Below, in pieces: positions 37,501 to 43,884 of a DNA stretch of 64,000 bases; the stretch's first letter is position 1, and each line of letters begins with the position of its first letter. Under the pieces are notes generated by a model. It had not been told where the DNA came from and made no database searches. It saw nothing but the letters and a program-made list of their open reading frames with translations. The DNA lies in assembly GCA_965242915.1 (NCBI GenBank), contig CBDETN010000028.1:335792-399791 (forward strand), given 5' to 3'. The stretch is from CAJXII01 sp965242915 (GTDB taxonomy: Bacteria > Campylobacterota > Campylobacteria > Campylobacterales > Arcobacteraceae). Position numbers and translations under genes: made by a program.

Positions 37501-40500
37501 TGACAATACCTATACAATCGGTGATACAATTAGAATAGAAGCTCTCTTTAATGAAAATATAACTTTAACAGATGCTAAAATAAAGATAAATATAGGTGGA
37601 GTTGAAAAAGAGTTAGATATAAATAGTTCAAATTCAAATAAACTTATCTTTAACTATATAGTACAAAATGGGGATAATGATACAAATGGTATAAGTGTAG
37701 TAGCTAACTCTTTAAGTGGAGATATTAAAGATACTCTTAACAATAGTGCTTCAGCTTTAGATTTAGCTTTCGTAATTTTATATGATAATATAAATCATAA
37801 AGTAGATACTACACAACCAAAAATAACAAGTATCTCTTTTACATCAACTCCAAATAGTGATAATACTTATAGCGAAGATGAAAATATCACGATAGATATT
37901 AATATCTCAGTACCTGTAGCGGTCTTAGGGACACCTACTCTTGGTTTACAAATAGACTCAACTATTAAAAAAGCTATATATAATTCTATAAGTGATGATA
38001 AAAAAACACTGACATTTATATATACAGTTGTAAGTGGAGATTATGATGGAGATGGTATCCAAATATTAGCTAATGCATTATCTCTTAATAGCGGTGCTAT
38101 TTTGGATAAGAACAACAAAGAGTTATTCTTAGAATATAGTGGTCTTCAGAGTACTTCAAATGTAGATGCTAGAGATTTAAGTGTAACTATCACAGCTCCA
38201 AGTGTGGTGAATGGTGATTTTAATATCACAGCTACTTTAAATAAAGATGTAAATTTAACTACTACTAGTGGTATAACTGTAACAAATGGTAGTGTAAGTT
38301 CAGTTAAAAGTGCAAATAAAAGAGATTATAATATCAAGATTAGTCCAACTCCAAGTTTCCAAGGGGATTTAAGCATAACTATAGGAGATACTACAGAAAT
38401 TGTAGTCGTAGATCATACACCACCAATCCTAGCTATCACTTCACATACAAACAATCAGATAATTACTAGAAATGAAGCTGATAACTTAACTTTAAGTGGG
38501 ACAAGTGAAGCGGGAGCAAAAGTTGACTTAAGTATTGGAACTAATAGTCTTGGAACTACTAGTGTTCAAAGTGATGGTACTTGGAGTAAAAGCGCAATTG
38601 CACTTAAAGATAAATACTACAGATATGTAAGATTTTACAGTGATGGTTCAAATAAGTCTACTAATAATCATATAGTAGAGATAGAAGTATATGATACAAA
38701 CAATGTAAATGTAGCAATAGGTAAAACAGTAAAAGGATATAGAGTCAGCGATAATACATCTATTAGTATAAGTCATAGTTCAAAAATTACTGATGGTTCT
38801 AAAACAAACAAAAGTGCTTATGCAAGCATTAGCACTGGGTATATATATACATTGCTTGATTTAGGCAGCTTACATGAACTAAAATCGATTAAAGTATGGA
38901 GATTTTATGATGGAAGAAAATATAATAAAACTCATATAAAAGTATCAAATGATAATATTAATTGGGTTAGTGTATATGATGGAAGTACTCCTTATGCAGA
39001 AAGTAGTAGTGGTAAAGAGTTTACAAATATACCTTATACAATGACACGAGGAAACACAACTTTAACTGTAAAAGCAAAAGATGAAGCAGGAAATGAGATA
39101 ACTAAAGATATTAATTTAACAGTAGTAGATAATCTTAAAATCACAGATATAAATATAACTGATACAACTTTATCTGCAGGGGAAACAGCTGATGTAATAT
39201 TTAATTTTAATATAGAGATTAATACTTCTACTTTTACAGCTGAAGATTTAACTACACCAAATGCTACTATAAATAACTTTGTATGGAGCGACTCTAATAA
39301 AACTTTAACTACAACATTAACTCCAATTAATAATATTCAATATGACAATACTAATAAGATTGCAGTTGGACAAGATTGGGAAGATATACATGGTTTCCTT
39401 ACTAATAGTAACTTTACAAGTCCTAATTATCAAGTTGATACAAAACTTCCATCTTTACAAAATATAGCCATAACTTCAAATGCTGGAGATGACAATACCT
39501 ATACAATCGGTGATACAATTAGAATAGAAGCTCTCTTTAATGAAAATGTAACTTCAACAGATGCTAAAATCAAGATAAATATAGGTGGAGTTGAAAAAGA
39601 GTTAGATATAAATAGTTCAAATTCAAATAAACTTATCTTTAACTATATAGTACAAAATGGGGATAATGATACAAATGGTATAAGTGTAGTAGCTAACTCT
39701 TTAAGTGGAGATATTAAAGATACTCTTAACAATAGTGCTTCAGCTTTAGATTTAGCTTTCGTAATTTTATATGATAATATAAATCATAAAGTAGATACTA
39801 CACAACCAAAAATAACAAGTATCTCTTTTACATCAACTCCAAATAGTGATAATACTTATAGCGAAGATGAAAATATCACGATAGATATTAATATCTCAGT
39901 ACCTGTAGCGGTCTTAGGGACACCTACTCTTGGTTTACAAATAGACTCAACTATTAAAAAAGCTATATATAATTCTATAAGTGATGATAAAAAAACACTG
40001 ACATTTATATATACAGTTGTAAGTGGAGATTATGATGGAGATGGTATCCAAATATTAGCTAATGCATTATCTCTTAATAGCGGTGCTATTTTGGATAAGA
40101 ACAACAAAGAGTTATTCTTAGAATATAGTGGTCTTCAGAGTACTTCAAATGTAGATGCTAGAAGTTTAAGTGTAACTATCACAGCTCCAAGTGTGGTGAA
40201 TGGTGATTTTAATATCACAGCTACTTTAAATAAAGATGTAAATTTAACTACTACTAGTGGTATAGCTGTAGTAAATGGTAGTGTAAGTTCAGTTAAAAGT
40301 GCAAATAAAAGAGATTATAATATCAAGATTAGTCCAACTCCAAGTTTCCAAGGGGATTTAAGCATAACTATAGGAGATACTACAGAAATTGTAGTCGTAG
40401 ATCATACACCACCAATCTTAGCTATCACTTCACATACTAATAATCAAATGATTGATAGAAATGAAGCTGCTAACTTAACTTTAAGTGGGACAAGTGAAGC

Positions 40501-43500
40501 AGGAGCAAAAGTTAATTTGAGTGTTGGAACTAATAGTCTTGGAACTACTAGTGTTGATAATGCAGGAAATTGGGAAAAATCAAATCTTAATATATTGTTT
40601 AGTGATGGTGTAAATGTAGCCAATATAGATAAAAATATTGTTGAAACTTATACTGGAACTAAGGCTTCTCTTACTAGTAGTAGTTGGGCTGATATTAGAC
40701 ATATTTTCGATGGAGATACTACATACAATTCCTCTCATGCTACAGATTTCGGAATAGGGGTTGGTAAATCATTTACAACTATCTTTAAAGAGACAACACT
40801 GTTACACCATATGAGAGTATATTGTGGTAATAGTAGTGAAAATAGAAGCTATGCAAAAGATGTTAAATGGGATTTTTATGATGCTAATGATCAAATAGTT
40901 AAAACTATCACAAAAACTAGTTATGATAAAGATTGGTATTATGACCTTAATCTAAATGGATTATCTATTAAAAAGATAATTGCTACAAAAGTAAGAGATG
41001 GATATTTGAGTATAAGTGAGTTGGAAATATATCGTAGTAATCCTAATCCTACTATCACTGCAAAAGCTACAGATGAAGCAGGAAATGAGATAACTAAAGA
41101 TATTAATTTAACAGTAGTAAATCATCTTAAAATCACAGATATAAATATAACTGATACAACTTTATCTGCAGGGGAAACAGCTGATGTAATATTTAATTTT
41201 AATATAGAGATTAATACTTCTACTTTTACAGCTGAAGATTTAACTACACCAAATGCTACTATAAATAACTTTGTATGGAGCGACTCTAATAAAACTTTAA
41301 CTACAACATTAACTCCAATTAATAATATTCAATATGACAATACAAATAAGATTGCAGTTGGACAAGATTGGGAAGATATATATGGTACATTTGCTAATGG
41401 TAACTTTTCAAGTCCTAATTATCAAGTTGATACAAAACTTCCATCTTTACAAAATATAGCCATCACTTCAAATGCTGGTATAGACAATATATACCAATTT
41501 GGTGATGAGATAATTATAACAGCTCTATTTGATGAAAATGTAAAAGTTTCAAAAGATACGAATATCTCAATAAAAGTTGGAAACACTATTAGAATTGCAA
41601 CTTTAAAAGATGTAGCAGGTAAAGTAGTTAGATTTAGCTATATAGTACAAGATGGAGACGAAGATACAAATGGTATAAGTGTGGTAGCTAATAGCATTAA
41701 AGGTACTATTGAAGATATTCTTGGTAATAAACCAAGTGAAGATGATCTGTCTTTTTCAGCTATTAATAATGCAGTTTCACATCAAATATCAACAACTGTA
41801 ACGGTGATCAAAAGCTTGAATATCACATCAACACCATCTAATGCAGGAGTATATTATGGTATAGGTAACGATATAAATATCACTGTAGAATTTTCGAAAA
41901 ATATAACAGTAGCTAATGTAGATACTAATAATAAACCATATATCATCATTAATGTAGGTGGAATCGGAAAGTTTGCTTATCTTAATTCATCTAGTGGTTC
42001 AAATATGATATTTACCTATAAAGTTCAAGAAGCTGATATAGATAATGATGGTATTAGTGTACCAAAAAGTGATATTACATTAAATACCACTACGGTTAAA
42101 AGTGATGGAGCAAGTGCAAATATTACATATTATAATACAGAATTAAACGATAATTTATCTCATAAGGTAGATGGAGTAAAACCAACTCTTATTATCCAGT
42201 ATCCAATTGCAGTTAATGGTAATTTTAATATCACAGTTAAAGCAAATGAGCTAATAAAAAATCTAGATTCTAATTATATAAGTACTGATAATGATGTACA
42301 GATGACTAAATTTGAGCGTGATGATGATAAACAATCATTTACTATTAGCTTCAAAATTGCTTCTAATACACAAGATGGTAATATAGTTATATCCTTTGCA
42401 TCAGATGTTATAGAAGATCAAGCTGGCAATAAAAATGATAATCCTGTTAGTGTAACTATCCAATATGATACAACACCACCAATCTTAGCTATCACTTCAC
42501 ATACTAATAATCAAATGATTGATAGAAATGAAGCTGCTAACTTAACTTTAAGTGGGACAAGTGAAGCAGGAGCAAAAGTTAATTTGAGTGTTGGAACTAA
42601 TAGTCTTGGAACTACTAGTGTTGATAATGCAGGAAATTGGGAAAAATCAAATCTTAATATATTGTTTAGTGATGGTGTAAATGTAGCCAATATAGATAAA
42701 AATATTGTTGAAACTTATACTGGAACTAAGGCTTCTCTTACTAGTAGTAGTTGGGCTGATATTAGACATATTTTCGATGGAGATACTACATACAATTCCT
42801 CTCATGCTACAGATTTCGGAATAGGGGTTGGTAAATCATTTACAACTATCTTTAAAGAGACAACACTGTTACACCATATGAGAGTATATTGTGGTAATAG
42901 TAGTGGAAATAGAAGCTATGCAAAAGATGTTAAATGGGATTTTTATGATGCTAATGATCAAATAGTTAAAACTATCACAAAAACTAGTTATGATAAAGAT
43001 TGGTATTATGACCTTAATCTAAATGGATTATCTATTAAAAAGATAATTGCTACAAAAGTAAGAGATGGATATTTGAGTATAAGTGAGTTGGAAATATATC
43101 GTAGTAATCCTAATCCTACTATCACTGTAAAAGCTACAGATGAAGCAGGAAATGAGATAACTAAAGATATTAATTTAACAGTAGTTAATGGCTTTACCCT
43201 TCTTAGTGATAGCGTAGAAAATAATGCAACATTGGATAGTAAATATGCTTTTGATAATTCAGGTGGACAATTTGAAAAATGGTTAAATAGAACTAATACA
43301 TCTCCACATCTTAACTGGGGAGCTGCACCAAGTGGAACAGTAAGCTATGCAATTATTATGGATGATATTTCAGCAGGGCAAGGAAATGGTTGGATACATT
43401 GGAATGTATTTAATATCCCTAAAAATGTAACATCATTTGAAGAGGGTTGGAGTAGTACACATGGTAATGCGAATAGTGATGGTATACAACAAAATACAGC

Positions 43501-43717
43501 ACAAGGAAATGGAGTACCTGTAAATCAATATGTAGGACCATGGCCACCAGCGGAACATACCTACCAAATCAAAATATATGCTCTTGATAGTGAGATGCCA
43601 ATACTAGATGTGGGAGAGGTATCTATGAATACAACAACATTTGAGATGCTATATGATGTAAATGGTACTAATAATATATTAGGGGAAACAACTTTAATCT
43701 TTAGATTTACACCATAA
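25598..43717 (+). CDS. Giant multidomain lipoprotein 2, 6039 aa
   Basis: Same plan as giant protein 1: lipobox VTGC with Cys24, a 15-Ser linker, then an N-terminal region nearly identical to copies 1 and 3 up to about nt 27930. From there to about 29130 it diverges strongly from both. Discoidin-like domains: class A at residues 1350-1495, D at 2152-2300, C at 2958-3090, B at 3681-3822, A at 4337-4480, B at 5006-5148 and 5695-5838. The PEBP-like domain is at 5865-6039 (GWIHWNVFNIP, YVGPWPPAEH). The C-terminal third is built of roughly 2-kb modules, each with several Ig-like repeats plus one discoidin-like domain. AGGAGGAGA-type Shine-Dalgarno precedes the ATG. Role inferred as a lipid-anchored adhesion or glycan-binding protein; no enzyme motif seen. 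Confidence 0.88.
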   Translation: MKKTKQIYIKLIAIGLITMMVTGCGGGGGSLDSSSSSSSSSSSSSSSAINGNVAKAPIDNATVTIYRLDTNEVLGTTKTDAKGDYSLDIGNYTGAVRIVASGGTYIDEVSGVEQNSSTLKLEAISSITVTDRMVNVTPVTDISAQKLLSMETNASKLANKISIIEDVNKNIARILTGSDFNPTKVRAKILDRTGKEKIKVSDGDEGKYGILLAVFAKLSDSNASNVRAQIDAVYDDIKDGIADKLSDDIQSALDNTDIQNGIDSNVTNDLKYTARQQLSYDINATLSGITNITNQKRGGKTEFFVTVNNINTKIPIVLKNEFATFEAKDKNGNDIAYVSNGSTIKVTLKNSGDFNNTRSVMLNIGSNKFLLTSKTNQQTTSTLKSEDIFVNRQTNRYDLNRYFKDPDGDKLTYSYDGELPEGISLDDDGIFRGTPTLNKSKIFKIDIYAKDSHGNIIKKKFRLNVLSRPRVDSITVEISTKVKGGITVAAKLKFNKDINITTAGTMTIVFANNAGKSTFDLPLGVILKDDGIDIDIITGSGNNIQVQASSIVTDAIIKQKGLEDRNFNFITAAGQTVENLIVDNTAPVWLSNTSAAINENAVIDTVVYQSNVSDSDSNITYSINDANFSIDTKGKLTLAKTLDYETKQSYSLNIEAKDTAGNIATQTIDIQVNNIVDTKPVLANPAQATISEDILQDTIIDTIKTNGANSDENTINSFSIRNSDANFIIDNNGAVKIVLNSHINYSVNNDHKYTLQIYATNDKGDSDDVNLTILVTNTPEITAKDDKKTMKNTENSIIIDVLANDDKGIDNKDLTIKSVTVPNIGTAEIIDDNKIKYTNTSTDTGTISFTYTMTNGEDDNTANVNISIIDATLVPDAPTVNTIADDDIINSLESKSAVNITGTATPDIKVTVTYNDISKTVKNVGSDGKWSVKYEVTELPSNGTSSEVVAYTTTVFGTESLKSKKTLKIDTTKPTVTITNDKSVDTLNKTDNTVTFTFSFSEEIKSFTANDITVQNGEKSTFKSVITDKKWTLAVIANDNSTKAITVSINLDIEDKAGNKLSSEGNKLDDEKKLVSKSIKVDTREVTLEVTFPIMEDGIISKAEEERVIISGTTNGRKVEVTIATLDKVDANVNDDGKWATKGINISSLPEGALTLVIKASKNGNIKTLTYNDKILKDTLSPTISELIIPTTSLLNENEFKISFKFDTFVTPMKLPMKDNFILKNVDLISNVYNPTSKIYTVTFKPKDDDEGTLKIILNKNAVESIAGNGNKEKDLYTHNFNSKKPTITITSHKEGQFIDESEASNLTLEGTTNAEDGQSVSLNIGDSILGTALVTDGTWSKSEIALKDKYYRYVRVYSDGSSSNTGNHVVEIEVYDTDNVNVASGKTVTGYKVSDNTSIIIKNSSRITDGSFKNKSAYADISTGYTYTLLDLGSLHELKSIKVWRYFDGRKYNKTHIKVSNDNVNWHSVYDGSTPYAESSSGKEFKTIPYRMIIQGNTTLTANIKNKLGNENSITLTLNIKKNPQITSINIDNDTLISGATTQVTVDFDNSIDTSTFTEEDINATNVDLTDFIWSNSNKTLTATLTPKPDIEDITNTIEIGVNWKDINGLSGSGYTSTNYKVITKYTEVKQVSFASHLVSSDPYHIGESVKISVIFSKAVEVTGTPYLNINLDSVSKKAKYISGNGTKILFFAYSIKNGDSANGISINADIKLDSNSNIKDKITLLNTNNTFEAIEKNTNHKVDTTKAGIDSISVTSNPAKGSYVKDEKINFKVTFSGGVTVTNAPTLSLVVGDKIVKAIYKDGSGTKIINFTYTVEDNSFDADGISISKNAILLAEGTIKSSNDSVLLYNAQVSNIKGQTVNSLTPYIKDITLSATKSGLNETAIVGDTLKASFTFNSNVTLEGTGISLKAKIGSKDISMAFFSQEANKLIFTYTIVENDSSISGFNLIKNSLILKSGTTLKSTTNGKNVTLKHLFKSNNTKIDGIKPTLVINAPKKVNKDFTITVSSSKELSSIDKSKISVSALFDVSEFKLAKDKKSATLKMTLKADTKSNEKNQDIKVIFEAAAFTDTSGLKSKKQEKTIIFDKITTLNITNPIVDKIYTLKEMQNMNISGTTDAEAGQKVKVNDIFDVEVQADGTWSKKVNLLTRSNIALKSNGLVKISSSPGLIWPDDKSIDDLIDGKKSKSDLFKINNALDKSLTFKFDEKYKEARFTIWHKDAGDYAAFWTTLNGSLIIFKNGDKVVKQLIFKGKQEYSTGVSSKSYDIETNIVFDEVVFVFKKSTPWFGEIEILASPVTKAYINASVKDKLGNKARVTKTVNMDITVPTVSIELNTRNILANKKLAATITLSEAVKGFSLENISVTNDSIDIDGQKKFGTFTLEDINLLKKSIIFTPNAETKADNIKIVIGKDFTDLYDNKPIAITSSASFNIDTLRGKINTIIILPHFEPTIPFVTNEEINIRVVFEEDVTVQGTPSIKILLYKADDTTVEAKATFKNAINTKVLNFIYKVQAGDLYSAMSIPKGDIDLNEGSIKLLSTNDANISYENVPENTNIKIDSTITSISSISISSNPGADKTYTTGDKVEFKVEFTKAITIINTNAKLKFTLDETVKEASYKSGNDNTILFEYLIVSGDKDTNGISINSNAIAANSFGENIFLNNVAIASDENHKVSTTGSTIQHSYFETKPSIYYKAGDTITAILEFNENIVLFISTDKPSLNLELGDKLVKAVYDKIVDNKLYFKYIVQDKDTAKQGASIVKSSLNLNFAQLKNIVGSDVKPEFNGLFHDKNTVVDTLVPTLTIKIPKNQNKDFTVTIEASEEITIKDTNKFSINQGSINKIDLNENKKTITITINAPTSYDGDISLTIEAGAVEDKARNSNNKTTGSSFFSTSKPTISITTPLNNTKHLVDDGVLITGVSNIEDGQKITAKVGELKVGDFVVKNGKFEAIIPRAYFSKKYRYVRAYFNRSPDIIHLTEFVVLDPQGKKLEVNKMVKLFKEVNSIYIDTESLGDNYSPTGAINGIRGDFPFYGRGMYYIPAGKYYLDLDLLNKYPISSVSLDTNYHFVARNIILQVSNDKITWDTIKDYRGHGSNIRNHDWLNPFMETNTKVKFYATNKYGTSSSEVSRDLIPSIKATAKISLDKTVVKFEEDINISITLSPNTDLSSFTKDDIIAENGTLGDLKTDPNNAYKKYISFTPSLNINDATNVITLKNTWTNKAGFNASLTTSKNYEVATKPVTITITDDQDKVTNKEIKYTFKLSSPSSTFDIDDIQVSSNAIKSNFSGSGDSYSLTVTPPEDFEGDLILVIEADTVSDTNGIGNLYLEYIQKVNTKPMPKPTIDPIAALNDLNDDINITGSGKIGAAILVEFNGIKKSTTVLIDGTWNLTLGVNSYFEDDTYDVKVIMSDEAGNSNFETTTFEIDTSSDEFAQLFIDSKIMADNIINQFEQYSIEVSGKTKNIPDGTNLTLKIGTINKSTTVINNIWSVDNIDISSLDDGNISIVAQVGTLSKSQNIFKDTSSIVPIFSTSKLLVKDDFNIILEFSKDVIGFDITKLKITNATILSLTKVNNKKYILSIDTSDTQTKTISVSIKENLVATEIGNKNSSASIDIAIDKIAPTLAIISHTNNQIITRNEASNLTLSGTSEAGAEVDLSIGTNSLGTTSVDNAGNWEKSNLNILINVANINKNIVETYTGTKASLTSSDYADIRHIFDGDTTYNSSHATDFGEEIGKSFTTIFKEATLLDHMRVYCGNSNGNRNYAKDVKWDFYDANDQIVKTITKTSYDKDWYYDLNLNGLSIKKIIATKVRDGYLSISELEIYRSNPTITVKATDEVGNEITKDINLTVVNHLKITDINITDTTLSAGETADVIFNFNIEINTFTFTAEDLTTPNATIDNFVWSDSNKTLTTTLTPINNIQYDNTNKIAVGQNWEDIYGIFANGNFTSINYEVDTKLPSLQNIAITSNAGDDNTYTIGDTIRIEALFNENITLTDAKIKINIGGVEKELDINSSNSNKLIFNYIVQNGDNDTNGISVVANSLSGDIKDTLNNSASALDLAFVILYDNINHKVDTTQPKITSISFTSTPNSDNTYSEDENITIDINISVPVAVLGTPTLGLQIDSTIKKAIYNSISDDKKTLTFIYTVVSGDYDGDGIQILANALSLNSGAILDKNNKELFLEYSGLQSTSNVDARDLSVTITAPSVVNGDFNITATLNKDVNLTTTSGITVTNGSVSSVKSANKRDYNIKISPTPSFQGDLSITIGDTTEIVVVDHTPPILAITSHTNNQIITRNEADNLTLSGTSEAGAKVDLSIGTNSLGTTSVQSDGTWSKSAIALKDKYYRYVRFYSDGSNKSTNNHIVEIEVYDTNNVNVAIGKTVKGYRVSDNTSISISHSSKITDGSKTNKSAYASISTGYIYTLLDLGSLHELKSIKVWRFYDGRKYNKTHIKVSNDNINWVSVYDGSTPYAESSSGKEFTNIPYTMTRGNTTLTVKAKDEAGNEITKDINLTVVDNLKITDINITDTTLSAGETADVIFNFNIEINTSTFTAEDLTTPNATINNFVWSDSNKTLTTTLTPINNIQYDNTNKIAVGQDWEDIHGFLTNSNFTSPNYQVDTKLPSLQNIAITSNAGDDNTYTIGDTIRIEALFNENVTSTDAKIKINIGGVEKELDINSSNSNKLIFNYIVQNGDNDTNGISVVANSLSGDIKDTLNNSASALDLAFVILYDNINHKVDTTQPKITSISFTSTPNSDNTYSEDENITIDINISVPVAVLGTPTLGLQIDSTIKKAIYNSISDDKKTLTFIYTVVSGDYDGDGIQILANALSLNSGAILDKNNKELFLEYSGLQSTSNVDARSLSVTITAPSVVNGDFNITATLNKDVNLTTTSGIAVVNGSVSSVKSANKRDYNIKISPTPSFQGDLSITIGDTTEIVVVDHTPPILAITSHTNNQMIDRNEAANLTLSGTSEAGAKVNLSVGTNSLGTTSVDNAGNWEKSNLNILFSDGVNVANIDKNIVETYTGTKASLTSSSWADIRHIFDGDTTYNSSHATDFGIGVGKSFTTIFKETTLLHHMRVYCGNSSENRSYAKDVKWDFYDANDQIVKTITKTSYDKDWYYDLNLNGLSIKKIIATKVRDGYLSISELEIYRSNPNPTITAKATDEAGNEITKDINLTVVNHLKITDINITDTTLSAGETADVIFNFNIEINTSTFTAEDLTTPNATINNFVWSDSNKTLTTTLTPINNIQYDNTNKIAVGQDWEDIYGTFANGNFSSPNYQVDTKLPSLQNIAITSNAGIDNIYQFGDEIIITALFDENVKVSKDTNISIKVGNTIRIATLKDVAGKVVRFSYIVQDGDEDTNGISVVANSIKGTIEDILGNKPSEDDLSFSAINNAVSHQISTTVTVIKSLNITSTPSNAGVYYGIGNDINITVEFSKNITVANVDTNNKPYIIINVGGIGKFAYLNSSSGSNMIFTYKVQEADIDNDGISVPKSDITLNTTTVKSDGASANITYYNTELNDNLSHKVDGVKPTLIIQYPIAVNGNFNITVKANELIKNLDSNYISTDNDVQMTKFERDDDKQSFTISFKIASNTQDGNIVISFASDVIEDQAGNKNDNPVSVTIQYDTTPPILAITSHTNNQMIDRNEAANLTLSGTSEAGAKVNLSVGTNSLGTTSVDNAGNWEKSNLNILFSDGVNVANIDKNIVETYTGTKASLTSSSWADIRHIFDGDTTYNSSHATDFGIGVGKSFTTIFKETTLLHHMRVYCGNSSGNRSYAKDVKWDFYDANDQIVKTITKTSYDKDWYYDLNLNGLSIKKIIATKVRDGYLSISELEIYRSNPNPTITVKATDEAGNEITKDINLTVVNGFTLLSDSVENNATLDSKYAFDNSGGQFEKWLNRTNTSPHLNWGAAPSGTVSYAIIMDDISAGQGNGWIHWNVFNIPKNVTSFEEGWSSTHGNANSDGIQQNTAQGNGVPVNQYVGPWPPAEHTYQIKIYALDSEMPILDVGEVSMNTTTFEMLYDVNGTNNILGETTLIFRFTP
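25697..25732 (+). repeat. 9-bp serine-coding microsatellite, four units
   Basis: The unit TCATCTTCT is repeated four times right after the lipid-anchor region of giant gene 2. The same unit occurs once in gene 3 (43981-43989) and three times in gene 4 (62652-62678). Gene 1 has a different Ser-coding tract. Changes keep the frame and alter only the linker length. Confidence 0.92.
36468..42488 (+). repeat. Three consecutive roughly 2-kb modules in giant gene 2
   Basis: The cassette start encoding (A)I(T/I)SHTNNQ recurs at 36468, 38432, 40421 and 42488, giving periods of about 1964, 1989 and 2067 bp. Each module carries an AITSHTNNQ Ig-like domain, a discoidin-like domain (B, A, B), a KITDINITDT Ig-like domain, then further Ig-like repeats. 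Modules 1 and 2 are nearly identical over their last 1.4 kb; module 3 swaps those repeats for a different set. Confidence 0.85.
43190..43714 (+). other. C-terminal PEBP/YbhB-like domain of giant protein 2
   Basis: Same motifs as in copy 1: SPHLNWGAAPSGTVSYAIIMDD in outline, GWIHWNVFNIP, YVGPWPPAEHTYQ, then KIYALDSEMP. It differs from copy 3 at only a few positions, and from copy 1 at more, mainly in the GGQFEKW and EEGWSS segments. Confidence 0.85.
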
Positions 43718-43884
43718 GATAAATCAATGATAATAAAAAGTTGAAGAGATGGTGTCATTTCAGATGACACCATCTCAGCAATTAATCTTTAAAAGTTTCA
43801 AAATGAAACTTTTTGGCTATTTTATTCTGCTATCTTTCATTAAGAGTAAAACTTGCATAATGAATTATATTAAAGGAGACAAAG
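43718..43884 (+). promoter_or_regulatory. Intergenic region 2-3 with two hairpins
   Basis: Identical base for base to 62389-62555. It has a 13-bp perfect stem GAGATGGTGTCAT (43746-43758) / ATGACACCATCTC (43764-43776), loop TTCAG, without a following U run, then the AAAAGTTTC / GAAACTTTT repeat (43791-43813) followed by T. The first probably ends giant gene 2 transcripts or stabilises their 3' end; the second belongs to the leader of the next gene. AAAGGAGA precedes ATG 43885. Confidence 0.65.

Noticed and set aside
36468..42488. CRISPR-like array
   Set aside because: The repeats are about 2-kb coding modules, not short repeats with spacers, and there are no cas genes.
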